Positions 8,289 through 17,406 of a stretch of DNA of 37,103 nucleotides are shown here, piece by piece. Under the pieces are notes generated by a model, which saw only the letters and a list, made by a program, of their open reading frames with translations, had not been told where the DNA came from and did not search any database. How positions within the stretch are numbered: the first letter of the stretch is position 1; each line of letters begins with the position of its first letter. A program made the position numbers and the translations under genes. Origin of the DNA: an uncultured Desulfobulbaceae bacterium (lineage in GTDB: Bacteria; Desulfobacterota; Desulfobulbia; Desulfobulbales; CALZHT01); the NCBI GenBank assembly GCA_945787445.1, contig CALZHT010000037.1, forward strand, positions 1-37,103, written 5' to 3'.

Positions 8289-8730
8289 TACACACATTCG
8301 TAAATATGGAGACGTGAATTTTTTACCACAGAGGGCACAGAGGACACAGAGAATTATACCGTAAACCTTTGAATTCCGTCCTTGAGTCTTTCAACATTGA
8401 AATTGTTCAGCAGGCCAGTATCCATTCTGGATAATTTCATGTATGTCAACAATTATGCTTAATGAATGCCGTTGATCTCATCAACAGTCTTCTTCATATT
8501 TCTCTGTGCTCTCTGTGGTTTGTCTATGAAACTGACCAGTATATATCACCGAACTTATGAACTTGAGTACTTAGTTTGCCGTATTACAGGTCGGAGTGAT
8601 GCAGTAGAATAACGCAAGGGCAGCATGAAAATAAACATTTCCCCGTCCATGCTGATGCAGTAGCAATATTCTGATGACTGGCACAAAAAATCATTTTTAA
8701 AAAAATATCTCATTCAGAAAAGGTGCGATT
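8289..8730. other. 442-bp gene-free region downstream of the CooC-like gene
   Basis: Most of the gap is the CACAGAG-bounded repeat at 8321-8522, annotated separately. The remainder up to the CheB stop shows no convincing open frame. The residual cheB 3' coding sequence (about 8707-8745) reads on the minus strand in the shifted frame. Confidence 0.5.
8321..8522. repeat. CACAGAG-family inverted-repeat element, copy 1
   Basis: The left end is made of tandem CACAGAG-like units (8321-8353: CCACAGAGGGCACAG then AGGACACAGAG). The right end is their inverse, TCTCTGTGCTCTCTGTGGT (8501-8519). The roughly 200-bp unit with inverted ends and no coding potential resembles a MITE or REP-like element. A second copy lies at 33248-33428. 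Confidence 0.75.
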
Positions 8731-9231
8731 TCAGCAAGCGGAATGATAGGCCGTTTTGGGATCCTGTACTATGGCAAACCCTCCTGCCTCTTTTATTTTT
8801 TTAAGACCAAGGGCACCGTCGCTGTTAGCACCGGTTAGAACAATACCTATAAGATGCGGACCAAAGACATCGGCGGCCGTATCGAAAAGCACATCGATTG
8901 CAGGCCGTGCATAATTAATCTTTTCCTCCGCAGAAAGAGACAAGCTGCAATCCTCTTCAATGAGCAGGTGATAATCGGGAGGTGCAATATACACTGTGTC
9001 GGGAACCAATGGTTCTTTGTCTTCCGCCTCTTTAACGTGAACTGAACCTGATGCAGACAGATGTTCCGGCAAAAAACCGTCCGAATCAGGGCTCTGGTGC
9101 TGCACGATAACAACCGGCACAGGAAAATCAGGTTTTAATTTGGAAATCACAGTGGTGAGCGCTTCAAATCCCCCTGCTGAAACACCTATGACAATAGCCT
9201 TATATCGCATTTTTTGGGCGGCATCATTCAT
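8731..9231 (-). CDS. cheB: CheB-type methylesterase, C-terminus frameshifted
   Basis: A stand-alone CheB catalytic domain (166 residues, no receiver domain) that would demethylate or deamidate chemoreceptor glutamates. The catalytic triad is present: S18 in GVSAGG, H45 in VQHQ and D138 in LTGANSDGA. The protein stops abruptly at DPKTAYHSAC, whereas the family continues through a final MPxAA helix and a PLxEIA helix. In the next frame directly over the stop, the minus strand reads IPLAEIAPFLNEIFF then TAA, which is exactly the expected CheB ending. About 17-20 codons therefore seem lost by a frame-shifting deletion. The ATG at 9231 overlaps the CheR stop by 8 bases, suggesting translational coupling. 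It could be a degrading gene, a working truncated enzyme or a sequencing or assembly error. Confidence 0.85.
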   Translation of the reverse strand: MNDAAQKMRYKAIVIGVSAGGFEALTTVISKLKPDFPVPVVIVQHQSPDSDGFLPEHLSASGSVHVKEAEDKEPLVPDTVYIAPPDYHLLIEEDCSLSLSAEEKINYARPAIDVLFDTAADVFGPHLIGIVLTGANSDGALGLKKIKEAGGFAIVQDPKTAYHSAC

Positions 9232-10051
9232 ATTTTTTCTTGTAGATTTTCTCCTTTCCATCAATCACCTGGAACCGGTCCACGTATTTTGTAAATTTCA
9301 GACTCTCCTTTGAACCGAGGCACAGGTATCCCCCTGAACAAAGGCTCTCCCAGAACAGTTTCACTACCTTATCCTGCAATTCCTTATTAAAGTAAATGAG
9401 AACATTCCGGCAGACAATCAAGTTCATCTCGCCGAAAACACCGTCGGTCACCAGGTTGTGGTCTGAAAAAACGATACGCTCTTTCAAGGATTTATCAAGA
9501 ATAACAGAGTCATACCGAGCCAAATAAAAATCAGAAAATGAAAGGCGCCCTCCACCTTTTTGGTAATTAACCGTAAACTCTTTAATCTGATCAACCGGAT
9601 AAATTCCTTCCCGCGCTTTTTGAAGAGCCATTTGATTAAAGTCCGTCGCATATATCTGCGATCTATCATACAAGCCTTCTTCCTTGAAAAGAATGGCAAG
9701 AGAATACAACTCCTCACCTGTCGAGCATCCGGCATCCCAAATCTTGATAAACGGGTATGTGCTCAAAATCGGCATAACATCTCTACGCAGGGCAAGATAA
9801 AAAGAGGGGTCACGAAACATCTTGGTAACATTGATGGAGAGGTCGAGCAGTAATTCCGCAAAAAAAACCTGGTCATAAAGGACCTTATGCTGCATTTCGG
9901 AAATGCTTGCATAATCGGTCATGGCCAGGCGTCTTTTGATGCGCCGTTTTACATGGGCCTTGGCATAATTTCTGAAATCATAGCCGTATTTTAGATAGAT
10001 TGCTTCCAACAGAAGTTGTATCTCTATGCTCTCATTGTTACTATTGTGCAT
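9224..10051 (-). CDS. cheR: CheR-type protein-glutamate O-methyltransferase
   Basis: A 275-residue SAM-dependent methyltransferase of the CheR family. The N-terminal helical domain has KAHVKRRIKRRL, the basic patch that contacts receptor helices. The SAM-binding motif is IWDAGCSTGEE at about residues 103-113, with ATDFN as the acidic ribose-binding strand and CRNVLIYF at about 214-221. It would methylate chemoreceptors or a receptor-like scaffold, opposing CheB. The ATG at 10051 has GAGAGGT 11 bases upstream; a longer TTG start at 10084 is less likely. It sits between the hybrid kinase and cheB on the same strand and overlaps cheB by 8 bases. Confidence 0.93.
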   Translation of the reverse strand: MHNSNNESIEIQLLLEAIYLKYGYDFRNYAKAHVKRRIKRRLAMTDYASISEMQHKVLYDQVFFAELLLDLSINVTKMFRDPSFYLALRRDVMPILSTYPFIKIWDAGCSTGEELYSLAILFKEEGLYDRSQIYATDFNQMALQKAREGIYPVDQIKEFTVNYQKGGGRLSFSDFYLARYDSVILDKSLKERIVFSDHNLVTDGVFGEMNLIVCRNVLIYFNKELQDKVVKLFWESLCSGGYLCLGSKESLKFTKYVDRFQVIDGKEKIYKKKYE

Positions 10052-10201
10052 AAATATATCGGACCTCTCCGCAGCCCTATGCAAACTGGATCTCCATTCT
10101 CCTGCAAAAGCAACAGGAAACGCACTCTGCCGTCACGGATTCAGGTTGTATTCATGATTGTGTTCTGCTGATACGACTGATGAACAAACGCTCCTGTCCT
10201 G

Positions 10202-13200
10202 TTATCGATAGAGCCACACACGCAACAGGGAGAGCAGCTTATCAATTTCTACAGGCTTGGCAAGATAATCGTTTGCCCCCACTTCTATACACTTATTACG
10301 ATCACCTTTCATGGCTTTGGCGGTAAGGGCAATGATCGGCAGTTCCCGGAAACGATCCTGTTTTCTTATTTCGCGAATTGCATCATAGCCATCCATTTCC
10401 GGCATCATGATATCCATGAGAACAATGTCTATATCCGGCTCTTTATCAAGATTTTCCAAACCGTCATTGCCGTTTCTGCCCATAATTATTTTCATGCCCC
10501 TTTCTTCGAGAACACTGCCGATGGCAAATACATTTCGCATGTCATCATCAACAAGCAGAACCTTTTTACCCATGAGAACCGCCTCCTTATCATGGGCTAA
10601 TGTCACCAGGTGTTTCATCTCTTCCGGCAGCTCTTTTTCCACCCGGTGCAAAAAGAGGTTGGTTTCCTCAAGAAGACGTTCAGAGGAACGTACCCCTTTC
10701 ACAATGATGCTTTCAGCATATTTTTTCAGCTCTGCCTCCTCCTGAACGGAAAGGTCTTTGCCGGTGTTTACAATAATTGGAGTTCGCGATAACGCCTCAT
10801 CATTTTTTATACTTTCAAGCAGCTCAAATCCTGACATGTCTTTCAATCCCAGATCCAAAATAATGCAGTCAAAGGACTCTTTTTTCAGGAGGTCAAAGGC
10901 ATCTTTTCCAGATGATATATCAGTGACCACAACGTCTCCGTTGCCGATAAGCTCCTTGATGCTCAATCTTTGCACCTCGTCATCTTCCACGATCAACAAT
11001 TTTTTGACCGGCTTTGAAGCAAAATTTTCAATGGCGCCGAAAGCTTCCTGAATTTTTTCCATGTTAACCGGCTTGGTCATATAGCCAATGGCCCCCATTC
11101 GCATGGCATCTATAGACTTATCCATAGATGACATGAAATGCACAGGGATATGTCGGGTTTGCGGATTATCCTTAAGCCGTTCCATCACTTCCCATCCGTT
11201 GATACCCGGGAGACTGATATCAAGGATGATGCCGCTTGGCTTGTAATAGTCGGCAAAGTGGAGTCCGGTTTCACCGTCTTCAGCAACAAGGCACTTAAAA
11301 ATTTTTTCCCTTGCCAGGCTTACCAATACGCCGGCAAAATCAGGATCGTCTTCAATGATCAGAAGCGATTTGTCTCCAGGCCTGACGGATTTCCTATCAT
11401 CCGGGATAAAAGGATCGCTGATTTTTTTCTCAATTTTTTTATTTGTCCGTACCGTGGAGGATTTCTTAACAGTCTTCCCTGTAGCTGATATTTGGATATC
11501 ATTTTTCACTGGTTTCTCAATATCTCCCCTGCCCTCAACACGCTCAGGAAGATAAAGTGTAAAAACAGTGCCCATGCCCTCTTCGCTTTCGAGATGTAAT
11601 TCACCGCTAAGGAATTTTGCAAATTCTCTTGAGATGGAAAGGCCAAGACCGGTTCCGCCAAACTTCCTGTTGGTTGAGCCATCCACCTGTTTAAAAGCCT
11701 CAAAAATCACTTCTTTTTTATCACTGGGTATACCCATGCCTGTATCGGAAATTGCTATGGCAACAGCGGTATCCGGCTGCAAACCGCTTTTTAAATCCGT
11801 ATCCGAACTAGGACGGCTTATCGAAAGAACCACTTCACCGTACTGCGTGAATTTGAAGGCATTTGACAGCAGGTTTTTGAGGATTTGTTGGACTCTTTGT
11901 TCATCGGTCAAGATGCTTTCCGGGACATCCTCCGAAATTACGATTTTAAATTCAAGGCCTTTATTTTCAGCAATCTGTCCGAAAAGCCTTTCCATAGGAT
12001 GAACCATCTCTTCAAGATACATTTCACCGAGATTAAGCTCCATCTTGCCTGATTCCACTTTGGAGAGATCAAGAATATCATTAATAATCTCAAGAAGGTC
12101 AGAGCCGGATGTGTGAATGGTGGATACGAATTCTACTTGTTTTTCATCGAGGTTCCCTTCCTTGTTTGTGGCAAGAAGTTGGGAGAGGATTAAGATAGAG
12201 TTCAGCGGAGTGCGCAACTCATGGGACATGTTGGCCAAAAATTCCGATTTATATTTATTCGCCACTTCAAGATCATTGGCAATCTCCTCTAACTCCTTCT
12301 GTGTTTTTTCCAGAGCCACATTCTGTTTACGGACCGCATCCCTTTGTTCCTCAAGGGCTTGAGTGCGTTCTTCAAGTTCTTCATTGGCGACCCGCAATTC
12401 TTCCTGCTGATTCTGCAAATCCTTTTCAGACTTTTCGAGGAGCTTGGTCTTATCTTCTAAGGTTTCGTATGTTTTCCACAATTCTTTCTGTTGGGAACGG
12501 AGCTGTTCTGCTTGCCTTTTTTGCTTGTCCAGCAGCTCGCGCATTTTACTGCGGGACTTGGACATATTCAGAGAGATGGCGATATTTTTTGCAACTCGAT
12601 CCAGAAACTCAAGCTGCAAGTCACTGAAACGAAAAAATGAACCTAGCTCTATTACACCACTTACATTTCCGCCAAACACTAATGGAAAAAGCACAATGCT
12701 GTGAGGTGTTGCTTCTCCGACACCGGACCTGATTTTTACATATTCTGCAGGGACCTCCGTGATCAACAGTCTTTCTTCCTGTTCAGCAACCTGGCCGACA
12801 AGACCATCACCGACATGAAACTCTGCTGCAAAATCCGGTTGCTGTTTGTATGCATAACTGCCACTGAGTTTCAATACTCCTGCATCATCAGCAACATAAA
12901 AGGCAGCGACAAAACAATTCAGATACTCTGCCAGAAACTTGATGACATTCGAGCAAAGGCTTGAGACGTCCTGTTCTCCTCTCATGATATTATGCAGTTC
13001 GACCTCACCTGCCCGCATCCAGTCACGGCCAAGATTCTCGTCGGTCATCTGGCGCAATCTGGTTGTCATGTTATGCAGAGCTGTTTCCAGTTCGTCTTTC
13101 TCAGACTTGGGAATAAAAACGATATTATAGTTGCCCTCTGCAACTGCATTGGCTTGTCGTACTACATTCCGGAGATTTTCCGCCATCAGGTTGACGGATT

Positions 13201-14602
13201 GGGCCAAGAGATCATTTTTGCTTCTCGACTGCACTGCCCTGCTATAGTCCCCCACGGAAATCGATTGGCAGATATCTGTAATTTTTCTGAATGAATCAAC
13301 AACCTGGTGGAAACTTTCACTGAGTTCGCCGACTTCGTCCTTTGAATGCCGGATGTCATGATAATCAAGATCACCCACTGCCACCATTTTTGCCCATTCG
13401 GAAAGCTCTTTCACGGGGACAACAATCCTTCTCGTCACCAACAGAGCAAGAAGAACTACTAATATGCCGGTCAAGGTGGCAAGACCGTAGACAATATTTT
13501 TTAAGATCTGGGCAGGCCTGAAGGCCTCCTGTTTTTCAATCTCAGCCACAATGGCCCAGTGGAGCCCCAGGCCATGCAAAAACTCAAAATCACTGATCAC
13601 ACCAAGCACGGGAAGCCCTTTGGGACCAAGATATGTCTGGGCCACATCTACCCACTCCTCCGGATTTACCTGGTCAAAGCCATCAGGTTGGTTATTTTCA
13701 GGTGAATCACCCTTTTGATTATGTCCATTTTGGATTTCATCGACAGCAAGATGTTCTTTTACATAGGCCCTTACCGGCTTTGTATTAATTTTGGCAGTCA
13801 GCATTGTGGACTTCTTGGCAAATTGAGAGGAGTCGGAACGCATCATCATATCTCTGCCGACAAGGTATGTCTGCCCGGTTTCACCAAGACCAGTGCTTAC
13901 CTGCATAATATCGTTTATCTGATGTATGGGCATTTTAAAGGCCATAAGGCCGACATGGTCACCATGCTCATCAGCAATAGCCTGCACGAGAAACATTACA
14001 AGTGCATCATGGGCCGGCTTGTAAAACTCAAGATCTCCCACAACGGGTTTGCCAGTTTGCAAGGTCTGCCAGCATGCTTTGGAAAAATTTGTATCAGAAT
14101 ATTGGTCGGTAAAGATATTGGTGCCGAGATCATCTTCACCCATGACGCTGAACAATATATTCCCGTCATTATCTATTAGCAGGACATCATAAAAGTCATA
14201 GGCAAATCTGAATTCATCAAAATATCCACCCCGGCTGCGTGAATTTGTTGACCACTGGGGTGTATTAATAAACTGTTCTATGGGCAGGCCGCTCATGATA
14301 AACGCCTCCCTCATGCGCTGCAAAAACTCTACGTTTTCAGACAACTCAACCTGCAAGCGTAAATTTTTCAGCCTTTCAGAAAAATACGAGGCAAAATGAT
14401 CTTCCTTGAGCTTGATTGCGGCGGTCAGAGAGTCAACTGCATTCTTCCGCAGGCTATTTTGGGCATTCCACCAACTCACCAGACTGACTACTGTCAAAGG
14501 AATAAGTGATATTACCATGAACCAGAGAAACAGAGTTCGTCCCAGGCCACGGTAAAAAATATTGAGTGGGGATTTATGTTTGGCGGCGAAAACGGTACTC
14601 AT
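10202..14602 (-). CDS. Large hybrid histidine kinase: sensor-HAMP-GAF-HK-3xREC
   Basis: A 1466-residue membrane hybrid sensor kinase. Numbered from the ATG at 14602, TM1 lies at about 23-44. A large extracytoplasmic sensor (about 45-362) resembles a double-Cache domain (YDVLLIDNDGNILFS; GETGQTYLVGRD). TM2 lies at about 366-389, then HAMP (about 390-443) and a second HAMP-like unit. A GAF domain spans about 541-686 and a long coiled coil 690-785. HisKA contains the phospho-accepting H794 in ANMSHELRTPLN, and HATPase_c spans about 896-1020 with DTGMGIP and GGTGLGLSI. Three receivers follow with aspartates D1128, D1250 and D1397. Many receivers behind one kinase suggest branched or phase-tuned phosphotransfer. 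An in-frame GTG at 14614 is an alternative start; neither has a strong ribosome-binding site. It lies between the diguanylate cyclase and cheR in one apparent operon. Confidence 0.92.
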   Translation of the reverse strand: MSTVFAAKHKSPLNIFYRGLGRTLFLWFMVISLIPLTVVSLVSWWNAQNSLRKNAVDSLTAAIKLKEDHFASYFSERLKNLRLQVELSENVEFLQRMREAFIMSGLPIEQFINTPQWSTNSRSRGGYFDEFRFAYDFYDVLLIDNDGNILFSVMGEDDLGTNIFTDQYSDTNFSKACWQTLQTGKPVVGDLEFYKPAHDALVMFLVQAIADEHGDHVGLMAFKMPIHQINDIMQVSTGLGETGQTYLVGRDMMMRSDSSQFAKKSTMLTAKINTKPVRAYVKEHLAVDEIQNGHNQKGDSPENNQPDGFDQVNPEEWVDVAQTYLGPKGLPVLGVISDFEFLHGLGLHWAIVAEIEKQEAFRPAQILKNIVYGLATLTGILVVLLALLVTRRIVVPVKELSEWAKMVAVGDLDYHDIRHSKDEVGELSESFHQVVDSFRKITDICQSISVGDYSRAVQSRSKNDLLAQSVNLMAENLRNVVRQANAVAEGNYNIVFIPKSEKDELETALHNMTTRLRQMTDENLGRDWMRAGEVELHNIMRGEQDVSSLCSNVIKFLAEYLNCFVAAFYVADDAGVLKLSGSYAYKQQPDFAAEFHVGDGLVGQVAEQEERLLITEVPAEYVKIRSGVGEATPHSIVLFPLVFGGNVSGVIELGSFFRFSDLQLEFLDRVAKNIAISLNMSKSRSKMRELLDKQKRQAEQLRSQQKELWKTYETLEDKTKLLEKSEKDLQNQQEELRVANEELEERTQALEEQRDAVRKQNVALEKTQKELEEIANDLEVANKYKSEFLANMSHELRTPLNSILILSQLLATNKEGNLDEKQVEFVSTIHTSGSDLLEIINDILDLSKVESGKMELNLGEMYLEEMVHPMERLFGQIAENKGLEFKIVISEDVPESILTDEQRVQQILKNLLSNAFKFTQYGEVVLSISRPSSDTDLKSGLQPDTAVAIAISDTGMGIPSDKKEVIFEAFKQVDGSTNRKFGGTGLGLSISREFAKFLSGELHLESEEGMGTVFTLYLPERVEGRGDIEKPVKNDIQISATGKTVKKSSTVRTNKKIEKKISDPFIPDDRKSVRPGDKSLLIIEDDPDFAGVLVSLAREKIFKCLVAEDGETGLHFADYYKPSGIILDISLPGINGWEVMERLKDNPQTRHIPVHFMSSMDKSIDAMRMGAIGYMTKPVNMEKIQEAFGAIENFASKPVKKLLIVEDDEVQRLSIKELIGNGDVVVTDISSGKDAFDLLKKESFDCIILDLGLKDMSGFELLESIKNDEALSRTPIIVNTGKDLSVQEEAELKKYAESIIVKGVRSSERLLEETNLFLHRVEKELPEEMKHLVTLAHDKEAVLMGKKVLLVDDDMRNVFAIGSVLEERGMKIIMGRNGNDGLENLDKEPDIDIVLMDIMMPEMDGYDAIREIRKQDRFRELPIIALTAKAMKGDRNKCIEVGANDYLAKPVEIDKLLSLLRVWLYR

Positions 14603-14665
14603 ATGTAAATCCACTATCTTTGTATGTCTGCAGACATACGCATTAAATGTGCCTTGAAAAACTTT

Positions 14666-15688
14666 CTAGGATGCTGCAGAAGTCCTGTTGGGTTCAACTC
14701 TGTTTCTGCCCAATTCTTTGGCCATATAAAGGGCCTTGTCAGCTTCTGCTATAAGGTCTTCGATCAACACATCAGTGCCGGGATGACAACATGTTACCCC
14801 GATGCTTACTGTTACCCGAATTGAGTTTTCTCCTTCCTTATAAATATGGGCTTCTGATAATTTTTTTATCTTTTCAGCAACCTTTACGGCGCCCTTAAGA
14901 TCTGTATTGGATAAAAGAACCTCAAATTCCTCCCCTCCGAAACGAGCCATGATGTCTGACTCTCTGATAACGCTCTGGACGATATTGACAAAGCCTCGCA
15001 GAACAAAATCACCAAAAAGATGCCCAAAGGTGTCATTTACCCTCTTGAAAAAATCGAGGTCCATGAGGAGCAAGCAAAAACTCCTTTTATATCTATGCAT
15101 CATGGTAATTTCACGTTCGAGAATCTCTTTGAAATGTCGATGATTATAGACGCCGGTCAAACCGTCCTTTATGGCAAGCTCGTGAAGGGCCTTGTTCTGG
15201 TCTTCAATGATTTGCTTTGATTTTTCGAGCTCTACGACTGTATCACGCAGGGTCTGGTTCAATTCCTCCAGCTTTTTTCTTTGCATATCAAGTTTAAGAA
15301 ACACCCTGACCTTACTATGCAAAACATGAGGATCCAGAGGCTTGAATAAATAATCAACCGCCCCGATTTGATATCCCTTGAAAATGAATTTCTGTTCCTT
15401 ACTGATTGCTGTGACGAAAATAATCGGCACATCCCGGGAGCGCTCGATACCGCGCATGAGTTCGGCTGTCTCAAAGCCGTCCATATCCGGCATCTGAACG
15501 TCGAGCAGAATGAGGGAAAAATCATGTTCCAGCACCAGGCCCAGAGCCTCATTTCCCGAACTTGCCTCGATAATGTTGATCTGGTCGCTCATTTCATGTT
15601 CTTCCAACAATCCGCGCAACACTACCAAATTGATCGGACGATCATCGACAATCAGGATATTTTGCTTTGGGTTATTTTCTTCAGGCAT
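14666..15688 (-). CDS. REC-GGDEF response regulator, diguanylate cyclase
   Basis: A 340-residue PleD/WspR-like response regulator that would make cyclic di-GMP. The receiver domain (about 9-125) has the phospho-acceptor D63 in LLLDVQMPDMDG and K in FKPLD. A short coiled coil (about 130-172) leads to the GGDEF domain. The active-site loop reads RFGGEEF (GGEEF at 251-255), so catalysis is expected. RESD at 242-245 sits five residues before it, matching the RxxD inhibitory I-site. MDLDFFKRVNDTFGH is the metal- and substrate-binding strand. I prefer the ATG at 15688, which starts just ahead of NILIVDDRP; a TTG at 15763 would add a tail without recognisable features. The stop is 64 bases before the kinase start, so it is probably the first gene of a four-gene operon and a likely partner of that kinase. 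Confidence 0.92.
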   Translation of the reverse strand: MPEENNPKQNILIVDDRPINLVVLRGLLEEHEMSDQINIIEASSGNEALGLVLEHDFSLILLDVQMPDMDGFETAELMRGIERSRDVPIIFVTAISKEQKFIFKGYQIGAVDYLFKPLDPHVLHSKVRVFLKLDMQRKKLEELNQTLRDTVVELEKSKQIIEDQNKALHELAIKDGLTGVYNHRHFKEILEREITMMHRYKRSFCLLLMDLDFFKRVNDTFGHLFGDFVLRGFVNIVQSVIRESDIMARFGGEEFEVLLSNTDLKGAVKVAEKIKKLSEAHIYKEGENSIRVTVSIGVTCCHPGTDVLIEDLIAEADKALYMAKELGRNRVEPNRTSAAS

Positions 15689-16005
15689 AGAGATTTCTAG
15701 TGATGAGGAGGGCAAAAATAATCTAAGAAAATCTTTACGGCGGCTTTGTGAAGATGGGTCCAAGAATTCATTGGTGTACTATGTTTCAGCTCCTGCTAAA
15801 ACGATCCGATGATGCGTTAATCGTTTTCACCCTTTTAAAATCAGGGGAGGCGATGGTTCAGACTAGAATATTGTATTGTTTCATAAAAATATGATATCAC
15901 TACTGATTAAATCATTTTTTTACAGCGAAATCAACAAGACATAAAATTAATGCTTCGTTGCAAAGAGACATGGACAGCACACGAAAGGATTGAACCTGAA
16001 CAGTC
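15689..16005. other. 317-bp gene-free region, likely operon promoter
   Basis: Both flanking genes read leftward, so this region should hold the promoter of the diguanylate cyclase/kinase/CheR/CheB operon. It is AT-rich around 15870-15960, but I see no confident -35/-10 pair, no terminator for the zinc-ribbon gene and no open frame worth calling. Confidence 0.35.
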
Positions 16006-16524
16006 TCAACTGAAGCACAGGCCACAGTCGGGACAGGTAGAATTAGAGGTTGGGAAGGAATGACCGCATGCAGGACAAACTACTTCTTCATTATCAGGAT
16101 CAAAAACAGAATCATTAAAGCGGGCGTCATATTCTTCCAAGACCGTGGTCTTGCGGTAGTCCCGTTCAATAACCTCAACAGCATCAGAAATATCTTCCTC
16201 CCTTATCAGGAGATAATGCAGGGACGGACAACATCCTTTGCCGCATGAATTATCATCTCCCACAATCGTTGCACCGATTCTCTCCTCAATAAGGAGACTT
16301 TGCATCCTCTTTAACTCGTTAAGTGATGCTTTCTGAATAGGTACCAGATTATCCTCGCGGCTCAATTCCATCGATCGATCAGATTTGCGGTGATTCCGGG
16401 CCTCCTCTCGTTCCAGCATCTCATTACCGCTGACTAATTCCTCATTACAAATACCGCAGAGTGAAATTTCTACAACGTATTCACCGTTACATCTGGGACA
16501 ATAGTTAAATTGAGAATCATACAT
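16006..16524 (-). CDS. Zinc-ribbon protein with DUF2007-like central domain
   Basis: A 172-residue soluble protein. The N-terminal zinc ribbon has C9/C12 (YCPRC) and C23/C26 (LCGIC). The C-terminal ribbon is CPACGHSFPTSNSTCPDCG. Between them, residues about 58-126 (VPIQKASLNELKRMQSLL to DAVEVIERDY) resemble DUF2007, a small domain described as a putative signal transducer. It contains an unusual extra cluster, SCGKGCCPSL, which might bind another metal. The ATG at 16524 has AGGAT 6 bases upstream. Function is unknown. The flanking genes do not form an obvious operon with it. Confidence 0.75.
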   Translation of the reverse strand: MYDSQFNYCPRCNGEYVVEISLCGICNEELVSGNEMLEREEARNHRKSDRSMELSREDNLVPIQKASLNELKRMQSLLIEERIGATIVGDDNSCGKGCCPSLHYLLIREEDISDAVEVIERDYRKTTVLEEYDARFNDSVFDPDNEEVVCPACGHSFPTSNSTCPDCGLCFS

Positions 16525-16712
16525 ATGATATCCTAATTTTTTTGATATTAATGTATAGTTGCAATGAAATATTCTTCATCGTACTTTCCCTAAAGCTCTG
16601 ACGAAAAATGGGAAAGCTCACCTTAAAAATTATAAAAATAACAAATTTTAAACCATTACTGAAGGGGAATTTTTTATCATTGACGTAACCTGAAACCTAC
16701 AAGGAGGACCTC

Positions 16713-17099
16713 ATGAGTATTCATGAGAAAATCGCATCATCTGTCACTACGATCACTAAGGCGGTAATTCCCAACACCACCAACCATTACAACACCCTCT
16801 ATGGAGGCACGGCGATGCAATGGATGGACGAGACAGCCTTTATTACGGCGACCCGTTTCTGCCGTCAAAAATTTGTTACCGTGTCCGTTGACCGTATCGA
16901 CTTTAAAACTCCCATTCCTGCCGGCACCCTTATAGAACTAAGGGGTTGTGTTGAGAGCATTGGCAAAACAAGCCTGAAGGTCAAAGTAAATGTTTTTCTG
17001 GAACAGATGCATGAAGATACCAGAGATAAAGCAATAGAGGGAATATTTACCTTTGTCGCAATTGATGAAAATATGAAACCGGAGAAGATAATGGTATAG
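16713..17099 (+). CDS. Acyl-CoA thioesterase, YciA/BFIT hotdog family
   Basis: A 128-residue hotdog-fold enzyme that would hydrolyse acyl-CoA thioesters in the cytosol. The diagnostic segment is NTLYGGTAMQWMDETA (about residues 27-42), containing the conserved GG and the Asp/Glu pair that activates water. DFKTPIPAG and GCVESIGKTSLKVKV are further family blocks. The length fits YciA-type proteins. The ATG is preceded by AAGGAGG at ideal spacing. Chain-length preference cannot be read from sequence. It appears monocistronic, and AT-rich DNA follows. Confidence 0.88.
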   Translation: MSIHEKIASSVTTITKAVIPNTTNHYNTLYGGTAMQWMDETAFITATRFCRQKFVTVSVDRIDFKTPIPAGTLIELRGCVESIGKTSLKVKVNVFLEQMHEDTRDKAIEGIFTFVAIDENMKPEKIMV

Positions 17100-17406
17100 G
17101 TAATTTCGTTCTCATTTTATTAGACGTCCCGTCCATGACATTTACACATATTATGCTTATAGTAATTTAAAACAAAAATATACAATATAACAATTAATGA
17201 TGCTTCCTTATCAGGCCAAGGAAAATACAATTTTTCTGCCTGCTCCTGCGGAATTAGCACAAAGCTGTTTATAATTTATTTATAAGTAAGCTTGCTTGAT
17301 TTCATTCACAAATAAATTGTATAATAATTACATAAACTATTGTTTTTCCCAATAACTTTTGCTTTATTTGGGAAAAATATTAAAAGGTTATTTAAAGGTG
17401 AATGGT
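17100..17406. other. 307-bp AT-rich gene-free region
   Basis: This strongly AT-rich spacer has no credible open frame. It contains the sigma-70-like promoter at 17296-17325 annotated separately. There is no clear terminator for the thioesterase gene. Confidence 0.5.
17296..17325 (+). promoter_or_regulatory. Sigma-70-like promoter for the 17407 lipoprotein gene
   Basis: TTGATT (17296-17301) and a consensus TATAAT (17320-17325) are separated by 18 bases. Transcription would start near 17332, giving a leader of about 75 bases. The AT-rich surroundings make chance matches possible. Confidence 0.5.

Noticed and set aside
14602-14614. GTG at 14614 as the hybrid kinase start
   Set aside because: It adds only four residues and has no better ribosome-binding site than the ATG at 14602; kept as an alternative.
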